Assembly (NCBI GenBank): GCA_036346405.1
Contig: CM070546.1
Coordinates: forward strand, 105,592,826 to 105,656,825
Origin: Phyllostachys edulis
Taxonomy: Eukaryota; Streptophyta; Magnoliopsida; Poales; Poaceae
Direction: 5' to 3'
DNA length: 64,000 bases
Below are positions 24,426 to 34,900 of the stretch, in pieces; position 1 is the first letter of the stretch; every line of letters begins with the position of its first letter. Position numbers and translations under genes: made by a program. The notes under the pieces were generated by a model. The model worked only from the letters and a program-made list of their open reading frames with translations. It did no database searches and was not told the origin of the DNA.

Positions 24426-25056
24426 GCACTCTAACTCGTCACTCCCAGCCAGACCTTACTCTCGTCCGTTCCCTCCCGTCCGCCGCCGACGCCCATTCTT
24501 CCGTCGCCGACGGTTAGGCATACGGTGACCTTTGCAAAAGACACTCGTGACGATAAGAGTGTCTTTTTCACACGTCACAGTTGTACTAACTCTGATAACG
24601 TAAACTCGTCACTCCCGGCTCGGCCGCTAGGGTTTGCGCCGCCCTAACTCCGCTCCTTCCCACCTCGGCGCCGCCGACCTCAAACCTGTCGCCGTCGCCG
24701 CCGACCCCTTTGCGCCCGCTAGGGCTCTGGCCGGCTTTGCTTTCCCCATCCTCCTCTATTCTCCTCTAGATCTATTAGCTTAATGTCTTTTGTTGAGTTT
24801 GATTTTTATGCATGAGCCTTAAGTTGTGTCTCGATGTTTGTGTGATTTATGCAAGGTAAAGGAAATGGATGAGGGTTGTCTTTGGTGGTGGGGTAAATCA
24901 CCGTGGTTCTTGTTGTACTAAGGTCCTCTCTGTCTCTACCCTCCTTGCTCTGTGATGAAAATGGCTAGCTAGTGCTCTGCGATGGATCCGAGGGCTACTC
25001 TATGGTGTGGTGGGTTTGGACACCCTTGGTCTTGTTCTCTTGCCGATGAACTGTTC

Positions 25057-25355
25057 AATGATGTTAATAGTCTTATGCTGAAATTGAATTGATAATTAGT
25101 TCATATTAATAGTCCCTGCTCTCGTGATGTAATGATGTAAATAGTCTTATCTTTGAAATTGAATTGATAATTAGTTCATATTAATAGTCCTCTTCTTTGT
25201 GTGATGTAATGATGTCAATAGTCTTATGCTGAAATTGAATTGATAATTAGTTCATATTAATAGTCCCTTGCTCTGTGATGTAATGGTGTCAATAGTCTTA
25301 TGCTGAAATTGAATTGATAATTAGTTCATATTAATAGTCCCCTTGTTCATGCGGT
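25057..25355 (+). repeat. Tandem repeat, four copies of 74-77 bp, in CACTA B
   Basis: AATGATGTNAATAGTCTTAT begins units at 25,057, 25,131, 25,208 and (as AATGGTG) 25,282. Each contains GAAATTGAATTGATAATTAG. Element A has related phrases (GAGATTGAATGTGATAGTTAG) in its duplicated intron-like region, so the unit probably lies in the same intron. Confidence 0.85.
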
Positions 25356-25935
25356 CAAGTTCTCCTACCTCTTGCGTGCTGTGCACGTCCTACCATTCCA
25401 TTCATAATCTCTTCTCTATAAAGTCTCCAGCGGTGGTGCTTGTGCCATTAAAACAGGCATCATATATATATATATATGTATATTATTAAGTAGTCCTCGG
25501 ACCACTTTAGGAAATTAGATCCCACATGACATGAGAAGAATGAGGCGGTATCACGGGCAACCTCATTGAGCCCTGTAAGTTTAAAAAGTATGGATTAAAG
25601 AGGCGTTTGGACATGCAATTAAGATTGGGCGTCGCTATGTTAATGGCGTTGATGCCACTTCCGTACGGAAGTGGCATCATGTATTAGCAATCAACAATTC
25701 TTGAGCATGTAATTGTCTTTAAAGCCAACAAGAACCCAAGCAACAAGTTGAGAATTCTTTTGAAATATGAGAATGGTTCAATGAGGTTGCCCGTGGCTAC
25801 CGCTTCATCCTTCTCATGCCGCATGGACGATCCCCAAAGTGGCCGAGAGATCACTTAACAATATATATATAATATATATATGATGCCGGATTTAATAGTA
25901 CAAGCAGCCACTGCTTGGGCCTTTATAGAGAAAAG

Positions 25936-26220
25936 TCATCACAGACGGTTCCAACCACAAACCGTCTGTGATATGTACTTATCACAGATGGTTTGTGACT
26001 GAAACCGTCTGTGATATGTGCTTATCACAGACGGTTTATGGATGAAACCGTCTATGATATTACTTATCGCAAACGGTTTGAACCACAAACCATTTGTGAA
26101 AGTATACATCACAGACGGTTCAAAACCGTCTATGATGACCTCATGTCATCACTGACCCATAAACTCAGACGGCTCACGAAACCGTCTGTGATGACGTTTT
26201 TGAACCGTCTGTGAAAGCCT
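25936..26220. repeat. 3' subterminal repeats of CACTA B
   Basis: Palindromes TATCACAGACGGTT...AACCGTCTGTGATA, all with the AGACGG core, unlike the left end of the same element where GAGCGG dominates. Confidence 0.85.
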
Positions 26221-26237
26221 TTTCTGTAGTAGTGGTG

Positions 26238-27181
26238 GTTGTTGGAGGAAGGGCAGCGGGCGACGGCGCGTGGCGAAGGAGAGGAGAGGGAGAGGGAGGG
26301 AGGTGGCTGGAGGAGTGGAGGGAGGGAGCAGCGCGTGAGGAGGGAGAGGGAGGGAGGTGGCTGGAGGAGTGGAGGGAGAGGGCAGCGCGTGGGCGGTGCG
26401 TGGAGAGAGAGGGGAATCAGGGAATGTGATTAGGGACTGAGAATTTGGGAGCCAGGGCTCGAGATAAGGGGTTAAGGAAAGGGGTTGGGGGGAAGCTGAG
26501 AGAGATGTTGGGCCAGACCGGGTGGCAGAGGGCGAGTTATTGAATAGGCCAGGCCGGGGTGGGGAGTGATTGGGCCAGGCCGAGAGAGGGAGGGATTGGG
26601 CTAGTTAGGGAAAGTTAGGTCTATTTCGTGCCGGGTCGGTCCAAGTACAGCCCAACTGATCGTGTCGTGTCGTGCCGTGCCGCCTAACGAATCGCATTCT
26701 CAGGCCCAGTCCGGCCCACCGTTCGTACCGTGTCGGCCTAGTCCATCATATGCCGTGTTTAAACCGTGCCGTACCAATCGTGCTTCAAGCCGGTCCGAAA
26801 AAACACGGCTAAAGTTCCAGCTCTAAGCCTAGGCATGCGTTAGGCTCTCTGAAGTGGTACGACTGTAGTAAAAAAATAGTTGGGTCTTTTAAGTGAATCT
26901 GCAGTGCTTTGCTCTTGAATTACGTGAAGCATAGTTTTAGTTGGATCGAGGCGATTGTGAACACTGGTTGCAGAAATTATGTATATGTGATTTTGGTCTA
27001 GTTAGTTCATTTAGAGAATCGGCGCTTACAATGGAATACTTTCTATTCTTGAGTTTGTAGATCTTGTGGTTCTGATTTAAACAAGATGTTTATTTTGATG
27101 AAATTCTTGGATGGCAGGCATTTAGAATTGCTTCGGCATTCTTCAGTTTTCTTTAGAGTATTGAGTTTATGAGGTGGTAAT
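26238..27181. other. Right part of the hAT 22,698-26,825 and inter-element DNA
   Basis: From 26,238 to 26,450 is G-rich low-complexity DNA with a short internal duplication (GGGAGAGGGAGGGAGGTGGCTGGAGGAG at about 26,285 and 26,343). Then comes hAT subterminal sequence to 26,825. From 26,834 to 27,173 there is no frame. Nothing here is a gene. Confidence 0.4.
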
Positions 27182-28227
27182 CAGTGGCGGAACTAGGAAT
27201 TCAAAATACCCAAGACGAACTTATACTTAAAAAAAAAACCGAGACACAATGTGGTTCAACTGCATCGGCTTGAAGTGGGGAATTGTCATCTACTATTGCG
27301 GTTCTAAAATAAGTCTATATTGATTTCATTTTGTTATAGAATCCCTACAAGAAATTTTTGATGTACAGAAGCAATAAATCTACCAAACCTAAAACCTATG
27401 ACAGAATTTACATAGTATTCATCATATTCATCAGTTCATGGAATGCATAAAAAAACCAATTCATCAGTACACGTCTGCTAGGCAAAAGAAAAAAACAGTT
27501 CTGGGCAGAATGGCGCTAGGGGCAGTGCTTTGTGGCTCACCTCAGTCCTCGAGCGGTGCGACGGCGAGACGGGCGGCAACTGCATGTGCCTCAAGATGCA
27601 GGCGAGGCGGCAAAGGTCTGCGGACAGCCAACGGCCAATAGTACGATAGCCTGCCTGGCGCGGTGGCGAGGGGCGAGGGCAGCAAGGCTGTGACGGGCCG
27701 ACGATGCGACGGCCTGCCTGGCGTGGTGGCGCCTGCCTCAGACTCTTGGAGGCTTGGACGGTCGGACCTCACCTCGGTGTACTGCCTGCGGCAGTGTCGG
27801 TGGTCTGACCCAAGCTCGCAATTGTGCAACCCTCTCGCCGAACCCCATGAGCTGCGGCCCGAGGCCCCGACCCAGAGGGCCTTGGCGCGGGCGGCTCATT
27901 TGCGCCTTGCTTTCGGTTGCCCTCTACGCCAGAACCCGACGGGAGGAAGAAGTACCAAAGAGGAGGAATGGGGAAGAAATCAGAATGGGGATTCCGAATT
28001 AGGGATTTAGCCTTTAGGGTTGTGCTGGCTTGGGCCTTGGGCTACCGTCACCGCCTCGGCCGTTTCGGACCCGACCACGTGGCGCGCCTGAGCAGCAAAT
28101 GACTTGCTCATGAGTCGGCGATGGCGATGGCGGCTTGATCGGGTCGCCATGGTCAGTGGGGAGGGTGGTTCTCTCGGGAGACCCGGGGCAACCACCTCGG
28201 CTTGCCTCGGGGGTGATTCCGCCACTG
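27182..28227. mobile_element. Non-autonomous hAT element, 1,046 bp (copy 2)
   Basis: Begins CAGTGGCGGAACTAGG and ends in the inverse of CAGTGGCGGAATCACC, with perfect 8-bp duplications GTGGTAAT at 27,174-27,181 and 28,228-28,235. Its terminal ~130 bases are close to the hAT at 20,101-21,145. No transposase is present. Confidence 0.92.
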
Positions 28228-28434
28228 GTGGTAATGTTACCATGTCCAATGCAAGGTAAGCATATCATTTTTGCACAGCCAAGTGCCAGCCAACCAAAAT
28301 ATAGAAGGCCTGTCTCAACTTGTGCAATCAACCCATCGTTTGTGCAAATTGAATCCATAGGAACTGGTTTTCCCAAGCCTGGTCCATCCACCCAACCAGG
28401 CCGAGGGGGCTCCAGGCTACCAATCACGCCCTAA

Positions 28435-29494
28435 ATGATAGGATTTTCACGGACCAAGGAAGCTACTTCTATTTGCTATTCAGAGTGAAACAAATGGATA
28501 AGCGTCAATTGAGCCCAGCTAAGAGAATAATTTCACACTCTACATTGCAGAGTGGAAATCAATAGAAACGCTCTATTCTGTTCAAAAGTAGAATCGCCAC
28601 TAAACTAGTCTCTTCTAAGGAACAAGTCGTAGTGGCATAAAAAACCATAAGCATACTTGATAGTCTTGATTCCAGAACGCAAAAAAAAAAAAAAACCTTT
28701 GACTTCTAGCTATTCCATACTACCAGTATGATTGAAAAGAAAAAGAGAAAAAACATTTTTTTTCATTAAAAGCTACCACTGCCATGTTGCTAATTACTTT
28801 CTAGTTGATTCATGCAAAATTTGACCGGTTGAAACTACATTGAGCCGTTAGAATATAACTCTTGATTTTTTTTTTCACGCTTGATTTAATGGGAACCATC
28901 CATTTGCTTTCCTCCAAATAGCAAACAGCTTCCTAATTCCGTAGGGATGGTGGGGGTGGCGTGGCCTCCATCTATGGCCATTGCTTCCTCAATGGGCGGT
29001 TTGGATGGACTAAGGCAAACTTTGCCGTTCAAATAGGAAAGGCAGACAATACTCTTCCCAGACGATGTTGACTTGGACTCTGACATAGATTTCGACATAC
29101 AGAGTGTTGTGGCTTTACATCTGCAATGTTTCGTTTTTAGCCTTTCGCATCCGTCACCCATAGGGCACGAGAGGGTGGGGGATCTAAGATGGAGAAAGGG
29201 CCTCACTCCTCCTCTAGAGAATTTGATCGGCCTAAAATTAGGCATTTGAAACAAACAAACAAAAAATGGTTCTGTTGCAGTAAAAAATGACCTGGGGCTG
29301 GTGCGCGTCAGCGTGTGGGATTTGGGAGGGAAAGAACAAGAAGAAACCGCCGCGTTGGCACGGCATGTGCGCCACATGGATCCAGACCTCTTTTTCCTCC
29401 TACGTTGACGAAACCGACTACGGCTTCCTAGGCGCGCCGCCCCCTTCACCTTTCCTTCCTCGTCATCAACCCACTGGTCCAAGAAGCAGAAGAG
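28435..29494. other. Upstream region of the lipase-like gene, no separate gene supported
   Basis: AT-rich DNA from 28,435 to 28,900 with poly-A runs (28,681-28,695), then mixed-composition DNA. A 270-codon open frame on the minus strand (29,698-28,886) overlaps exon 1 of the lipase-like gene and is basic and compositionally biased. I see no homology and treat it as antisense shadow. The promoter and 5' leader of the lipase-like gene should lie here, but no clear TATA box stands out. Confidence 0.4.
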
Positions 29495-31110
29495 ATGGGG
29501 AGCAACGGCGGCGGCAGGCTGGCGTCGTCGTCGGCGTCGTGGGAGTTCCACGCGACGGGACCTCGAAACCTCTCCAAACCCAGCTGGAGGGACCTCATCC
29601 GCTCTAGCTGGTTCGCAATCGTACCCTCCCCTCCCCTCCCCTCCTTTCGCTTTACCTGGACCGTGAACCTGCTTCTTGAAACTTGGTTCGTGGGACACTG
29701 GAATGCATATTTGGTCGCAATATATGTACGGGTTTTAGGAATCTGAACTGTTGGCTTGCTTAAATTTGGGGATTTTTTTACCAAGAGACTGAGCAGTGGC
29801 GATTCTACAAAAAAGGGTCATGAAATTTTAAGGTTTTAGCATAATAAATAAAAGGAAAAAGAACTGTAAGTAACTAAAATGGTGGCACAGTTCTCTCTAT
29901 AATCTGTATTACAAGTGTACAACGTGATGTAAAGAATGTTGTTGAAATGTAACTGAAATTAAACCCGGTATTTTGTCTAAGGAATATGAGTCTTCTGTTC
30001 TTTTCCTATTCTGCTTGCATTTAAAGCTAAACCTTTCTCAGTCACGTCGGCCATTTCTGGAAATTACTCATGCCTTTTGTAATGCTTCATAACCAAACCA
30101 GTGATGTGTGTAGTACTGATGAACAAACATACTGACGATTCTGCAGGACAGATCCCAACTACAGAAGAATTGCAATTTCATGCTTCGTGCAGGCCGCTTA
30201 TCTGTTGGAGCTTGACAGACAAGAGAACAGAACCGGTGAAAACGCCCTTGCTCCTAACTGGCGGAAGCCATTCAAATATAAGCTGGTGCGGCCTCTAATT
30301 GATTCAAGAGACGGATCCATATATGGGGCACTTCTAGAATGGGACCAGCTCTCTGCACTCTCAGACTTGATAGTGTTGAGGCCTAATGGTGCTCCAAAGG
30401 TTGTTCTCGCTCTGAGGGGAACAGTACTTAAGCAGCTAACTGTTGTGAGAGACTTGGAAGATGATTTCAGGTTCTTCGCTCAGGAGAGCTTGCGGGGTTC
30501 TGTCAGGTTCACTGGCGCACTGGAGGTGCTCAAGTCGGCAATCGATAAGCATGGCAACAACAATGTGTGCGTTGCTGGACATTCACTGGGGGCTGGCTTT
30601 GCTCTGCAGGTTGGCAAGACTTTGGCCAAGGATGGAATCTTTGTAGAATGCCATTTGTTTAACCCGCCATCAGTCTCACTTGGCATGGGCCTGAGGAAAC
30701 TTCAGGAGAAAGCCGACAAGGTCTTGAAGCAATATATCAGTGGCAGCTCTTCAAATGCTGGTGAAATTTCTCACCCAAGAGAGGAGTTAGAGGTCGGCTC
30801 TGAAATCGGAGAAGAAAAGCTTATCAAGGAGGTGAAGAGATGGGTGCCAAACCTGTACATAAACAACTGCGACTACATTTGCTGCTTTTATGCTGACCGT
30901 AGTGGCGTCGCCACTGTTACTAGCGAGAAGCACGACGGTCATTCTGAGGCACATGCCAAGTTGTTTGTGATTGCCAAAGGACCAAAGAAGTTCCTTCAAG
31001 CTCATGGTCTGCAGCAATGGTGGTCGGATGATTCTGAGCTCCATTTAGCCTTGCATGATAGCAAGCTCATGTATAGGCACCTTAAGTCCCTGTATGTCAA
31101 AGAATCATAG
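29495..31110 (+). CDS. Class-3 lipase-like alpha/beta hydrolase (At4g10955-like)
   Basis: Two exons, 29,495-29,610 and 30,147-31,110, give 359 residues. Intron 1 has donor GTTCGC and acceptor CTGCAG and splits a Trp codon. The start ATG (MGSNGGGRLASSSASWEF) fits the usual N-terminus of this family, with WEFHATGPRNLSKPSWRDL as the conserved opening. The nucleophile elbow GHSLG lies at residues 183-187, with Ser185 as predicted nucleophile. Other landmarks are VVLALRGT (about 123-130), DLEDDFRFF and the C-terminal NNCDYICCFYAD. The family hydrolyses acyl esters, but its substrate is not established. Relatives are often mislabelled 'GDSL esterase' although the fold is class-3 lipase. No signal peptide is obvious. 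The intron carries a hAT-like CAGTGGCGATTCTAC at about 29,794. The frame is intact and the gene is convergent with the L18a-like gene. Confidence 0.93.
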
Positions 31111-31880
31111 CAAAACCTATGTCATTGTCATGTCTCCTGTTGTTTAGTCGAGAAAACTTGTAAATCTTCTATGAAGGGGTCCTGTTCCTGCAACTTTTCT
31201 TAGTTTTTCCAAGTCCCAATATCTTCTGTTGGCGCATAGCACTTGGTTTCATACATCGATATTAACTGTGAATACAATTTTTCTTTCTTGCATGGTACCT
31301 TCAAATTAATATGCGTCAGGTGTTTCGTGGTGAAATCAGGCACCATTGCTAGTTTGCTACAATAGAATGTGAACGAGTTACTCCTTGTAACACCATGATT
31401 GTCACTGGAACATAGAACGATATGTGATTTATTGATTTTAAAAATTGTGCTATTAAGTTTCCTTCAAACGATAGAAAATGTAGGTGCTTCTACAGCATGT
31501 AGCACAAGCATCCGCAATGACAATAACAGCAAATCTTACCTTAATTTTTTTTATGACCTTAAAAAAAACTTCCTTTTTAATGTTGAAACTCTTTGATGGA
31601 ATCACAAATCTGCAGAACCTTTCTACACAATTCTCCTTCTCAGATACTTCTTAGATTAAACTTGAACCAGCTGACAATGATAAACCAAACCAAACCAAAC
31701 CACAATTACAATTTCCATTTCAAAAACGATGTTGTTTGGACCAGCTCTCCTTGTTATAAATTGAATATTCAAAGTTCAAACTCAAAATAATGACTCCATT
31801 ACAATGCAGATGACATGATATGATATCTTTGTGCATCCATGAAATGTACAGTATGTACAGTGATACAACATAAAATGAAA
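31111..31880. other. Convergent intergenic region
   Basis: Only 770 bases separate the stop of the lipase-like gene from the stop of the L18a-like gene on the opposite strand. It is AT-rich and without frames. It must hold both 3' untranslated regions and polyadenylation signals, so their transcripts may overlap. Confidence 0.5.
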
Positions 31881-31940
31881 TCAATAAACATGAGCTCCAG
31901 CGGTGGCCCCGATGATCACGGCAATTGTGGCGAGGACAGC
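31881..31940 (-). CDS. Terminal exon of the L18a-like gene
   Basis: After acceptor AACAG the minus strand reads AVLATIAVIIGATAGAHVY and stop, 19 residues. This is the family's second transmembrane segment and C-terminus. It joins in phase 0 to the exon ending ...YVACTIA at 43,903, across a 12-kb intron. Confidence 0.85.
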   Translation of the reverse strand, partial: AVLATIAVIIGATAGAHVY

Positions 31941-34900
31941 CTGTTATACCAAGTAATTCTCATTGGGATCACTGGAATTTCCAAATTAAAGGTGACAAGT
32001 GACTGATAGAAAAGCAATCAAATCTAGAGCTCATCGAGACACTCTACAGAACGTAGTTTCCACATAACACTACATTAACTATTGGCACTACCAAAAGAAT
32101 ATAATGCATTCTTTTGAAAGTGTGACCACGTTCTAAGATCGCTCTTTGCTTTTTTAAAAAAAAAAACAAGCCAGATTGTTAGCCATAATCTTGACAGCTT
32201 AAGTTTTTTGAGTTTGTTAAATCTATATTAGTTTGTTAGAGGTCAGTTAATTTGTTTGAGTCCTGAGTTTTGTGCGGCACTTGCACGTAGATGCTTTTGG
32301 CGCACTGTGTTCAGTTTGGAGTCCTTAGGAGAATAGAGTTTGTTAAGCACTTTAAATTTGGTTGTTAGCAGATAGATTATCTTGTAATCTACCAACTGCT
32401 TCCGGTCATGTAATCCTATATATATTAAAGAAGTAAAGAGAAAATGATGTGGCTTTTCCAGCACCAAAAGTATCTCCTGTTCTCGCGTACATGAGTTCCA
32501 GAGGGTCTGCTTCTATCGGCTACTAGCAAGATCGGTTTTCTGTGTATCGCTTCCAGTACTTGGCTTCCATGCACATGTTCGTGTGATTGACTTCTAGTCT
32601 TGCCTACAGCACGTGTGCTTGTGTTCCTTCCATCAGAACGTGTGCGTGGGCTTCCACAAGGATCGGTTTCCAGAGTTTGGTCGATTCTTCTTCGGCTTTG
32701 CTCCAACACAGATAACTCTTTGTTAATGTTACATAAACATGATCTCGCTACATGTAGAAAACTTAATGCATGAATTACGATAATACATCATGCAACTGGT
32801 GAAGAGCAGGGATTTAAAATTTTCGAATACGACATGACAGCCACCTGATTAGATACTCTAGATGATTGAATTAGCTATATTATCTTAGATGATAATTTGA
32901 ATCCAATATCTTGCTTCTTTTCAACAATCAGATCCAACAAGTTCATTGTACTAAGCAAAATTTTCTCATTATTTTTTCCCTGGTGGAAACCTGGAACTAA
33001 CATGAATGAGCCATCGATTCTTGGTTCACCACTTGCTCATACAGGATTCATTCTTCACACGACAAAGTTCACAAGTCTTGCAAGAACAAGATGTTGAAAT
33101 AGTCAATGTGCTCAACACTTTCCATCTTTTGGTTTAGAGTAAATTTCACTTTGGACCATATAATCTTACTATGGTTTCACTTTGTACCACCCTTAGCAAA
33201 TCTTTTCACTTCACACATCTTCTTAACATGCGTTGCACTTTGCACCAGGGTAAGGATTTATCTGCCTTCTTTGGTGCTCGCCGACGGTGAACGGCGACGC
33301 CAGTGGCGAGGCACGTGATGGAGAGAGGGGAGATAGATGAAACTAGGACATAGATTGAAAGCTAAGAAGAATAGCCGGAGCATCGCCGACAACGGTCATA
33401 GCAACTGCGGCGACACCAAAACGGCTTGCTTTCTCTATTTTTCGGGTCGGCGCCACCTCACTGGTCATGCCTTACTACCGGCAAGCTCCCTGCACGTCTT
33501 CCATGTTACCTATCACTGATGGGACGTTCCTTAGTGCAAAGTGAAATAAAAAGTAAAAAGGGGCGGTGAAAAAGAGGTGGTGCAAAGTGAAAACGTTTGC
33601 TAAGGGTGGTGCAAAGTGAAACATGGTAAGATTACATAATCAAAAGTGAAATTTACTCTTCGGTTTACTATTACTTATGCAAACAGCTATACAAGGAGCC
33701 ATGGAGAAAACATGCAGAAATTTCATGCACAATCCTAAGGAGAACTTATCATAGTTACCAGATCGTGGGTCGACGCCGTGATCCATGACCCCGGATTGCG
33801 GGTCACCGGCGATTTGGGTCGCCGCCAGGACGCCGTTGGGTCACGAGAGGAGAGGAGGGGGAGAGGGGGCGAGGGGAGGGAGGAGTAAGCTAGCCCTAGC
33901 CGCCACCGTCGCTTCAAGTCGTTGCCGCCGCAGTGGATGCTCACATGTATTTCTTCTTCTCTTTTCTCACCTCTCCTCTCTATTTCTTCTTCACTGAGCC
34001 AGATATGGAGGGGAAGAGTGACAAGGGTAGGAGCAGGGGCGGAGATGGGCCTCGGGCCAGTTGGGCAACGGCTCGAGGCCCGGAGAGAATAGCAGTAGGA
34101 AATTTTCTTAACATACATTCAGTTTTCGGTTCACTGTGGCCAGGCCCGAGGCAAACATCCCTAGGCAGCCCAGCTCCCCAGCGGCCCAACCGAGCAGCCC
34201 AGCTCCTCCTCTGTCCCTCACGCAGCCGCAGCACACCAGAGTCTAGTCCCCACTCCCTAGCAAGGCAGCAACAGCACGCACGGACGCACGCACCTGCAGG
34301 CTGCGAACCAGGAGACTAGCCCTAGCCGCGAGTTATGACTTATTGACTTACGAGTATGACAAACTGTATGTCTGTATGAGTTATGAGCATGTGTAGTTAA
34401 AGAAATCAAGCTGTAGACCGTAGAGTAATGAGTGACTGTAGAGTAATGAGTGTATGATGTGTATCTGTGTATGACTATTATTCTATTAACACTTAACAGT
34501 TTTAGGCAATTAGGCAGACAAACAGTCTGACAGATTAGCATGGTTTTGGTAATTTCGTTTGTATGAGTTAGTATGACTATTAACTTTCTATTTGAATGTT
34601 TGATGTACTAGAAGTAGAAATACATGATGAAGAGGACCAAGACATTGACATCTTATTTTCCATCGCAATCCAATCAAACCCCTCCAGAAACAATAGGAAC
34701 GGGAGGTGGTAACACCCCACAAAACAATCCCCGTGCTAGACTATTGTTGATGAAGATATGACAGGCTCAAATGAGTAAATGACCCAAATCTTTGTTAATT
34801 AAGAAGAAATTACCTTGTGCTAGACTGTTAGTGGTATGTTACATTTTTATTTTTTTGCTATGTTTTATCTATTTTGTCGTATCGTTAAACATAGAATTCA

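Larger units (their letters stand above)
23064..26234 (+). mobile_element. CACTA B, 3,171 bp, complete ends
   Basis: Starts CACTACTACAAAAATG and ends ...CTGTAGTAGTG, flanked by the 3-bp duplication GTG (23,061-23,063 and 26,235-26,237). The order inside is 5' subterminal repeats (23,090-23,400), an unidentified first unit (about 23,400-24,190), an internal repeat cluster (24,225-24,380), a promoter-like block, an intron-like second unit with tandem repeats, and 3' subterminal repeats (25,936-26,220). There is no transposase. It is inserted in the hAT at 22,698-26,825. Confidence 0.92.
22698..26825. mobile_element. hAT element containing CACTA B
   Basis: Left end TAGTGGTGGGCATTGGGCC and right end, inverted, TAGAGCTGGAAC are flanked by a perfect 8-bp duplication AGCCTAGG (22,690-22,697 and 26,826-26,833). 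GTGCCGTGCCGGC-type subterminal sequence lies inside both ends, as in the hAT at 15,184-18,364. Without the nested CACTA the element is about 0.95 kb and has no transposase, so it depends on another element for movement. Confidence 0.88.
22216..28431. mobile_element. PIF/Harbinger (Tourist-like) element enlarged by nested insertions
   Basis: The left end reads GGGCGTGATTGGTTG and the right end is the inverse of GGGCGTGATTGGTAGC, with 13 identical bases. Flanks are TGA on the left and TAA on the right, so the expected 3-bp TAA duplication has one mismatch. Removing the nested hATs (22,698-26,825 and 27,182-28,227, with one TSD each) leaves about 1.03 kb, a plausible size for a non-autonomous element. 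The pairing of ends 6 kb apart is inferred. Confidence 0.65.

Noticed and set aside
25057..25355. Direct repeats with regular spacing as a possible CRISPR-like array
   Set aside because: The whole 74-77 bp unit is repeated with no variable spacers, and the setting is a plant transposon intron. It is a tandem repeat.
28886..29698. 270-codon open frame on the minus strand
   Set aside because: It is antisense to exon 1 and the promoter of the lipase-like gene, with biased Arg/Ser/Lys composition and no recognisable domain.
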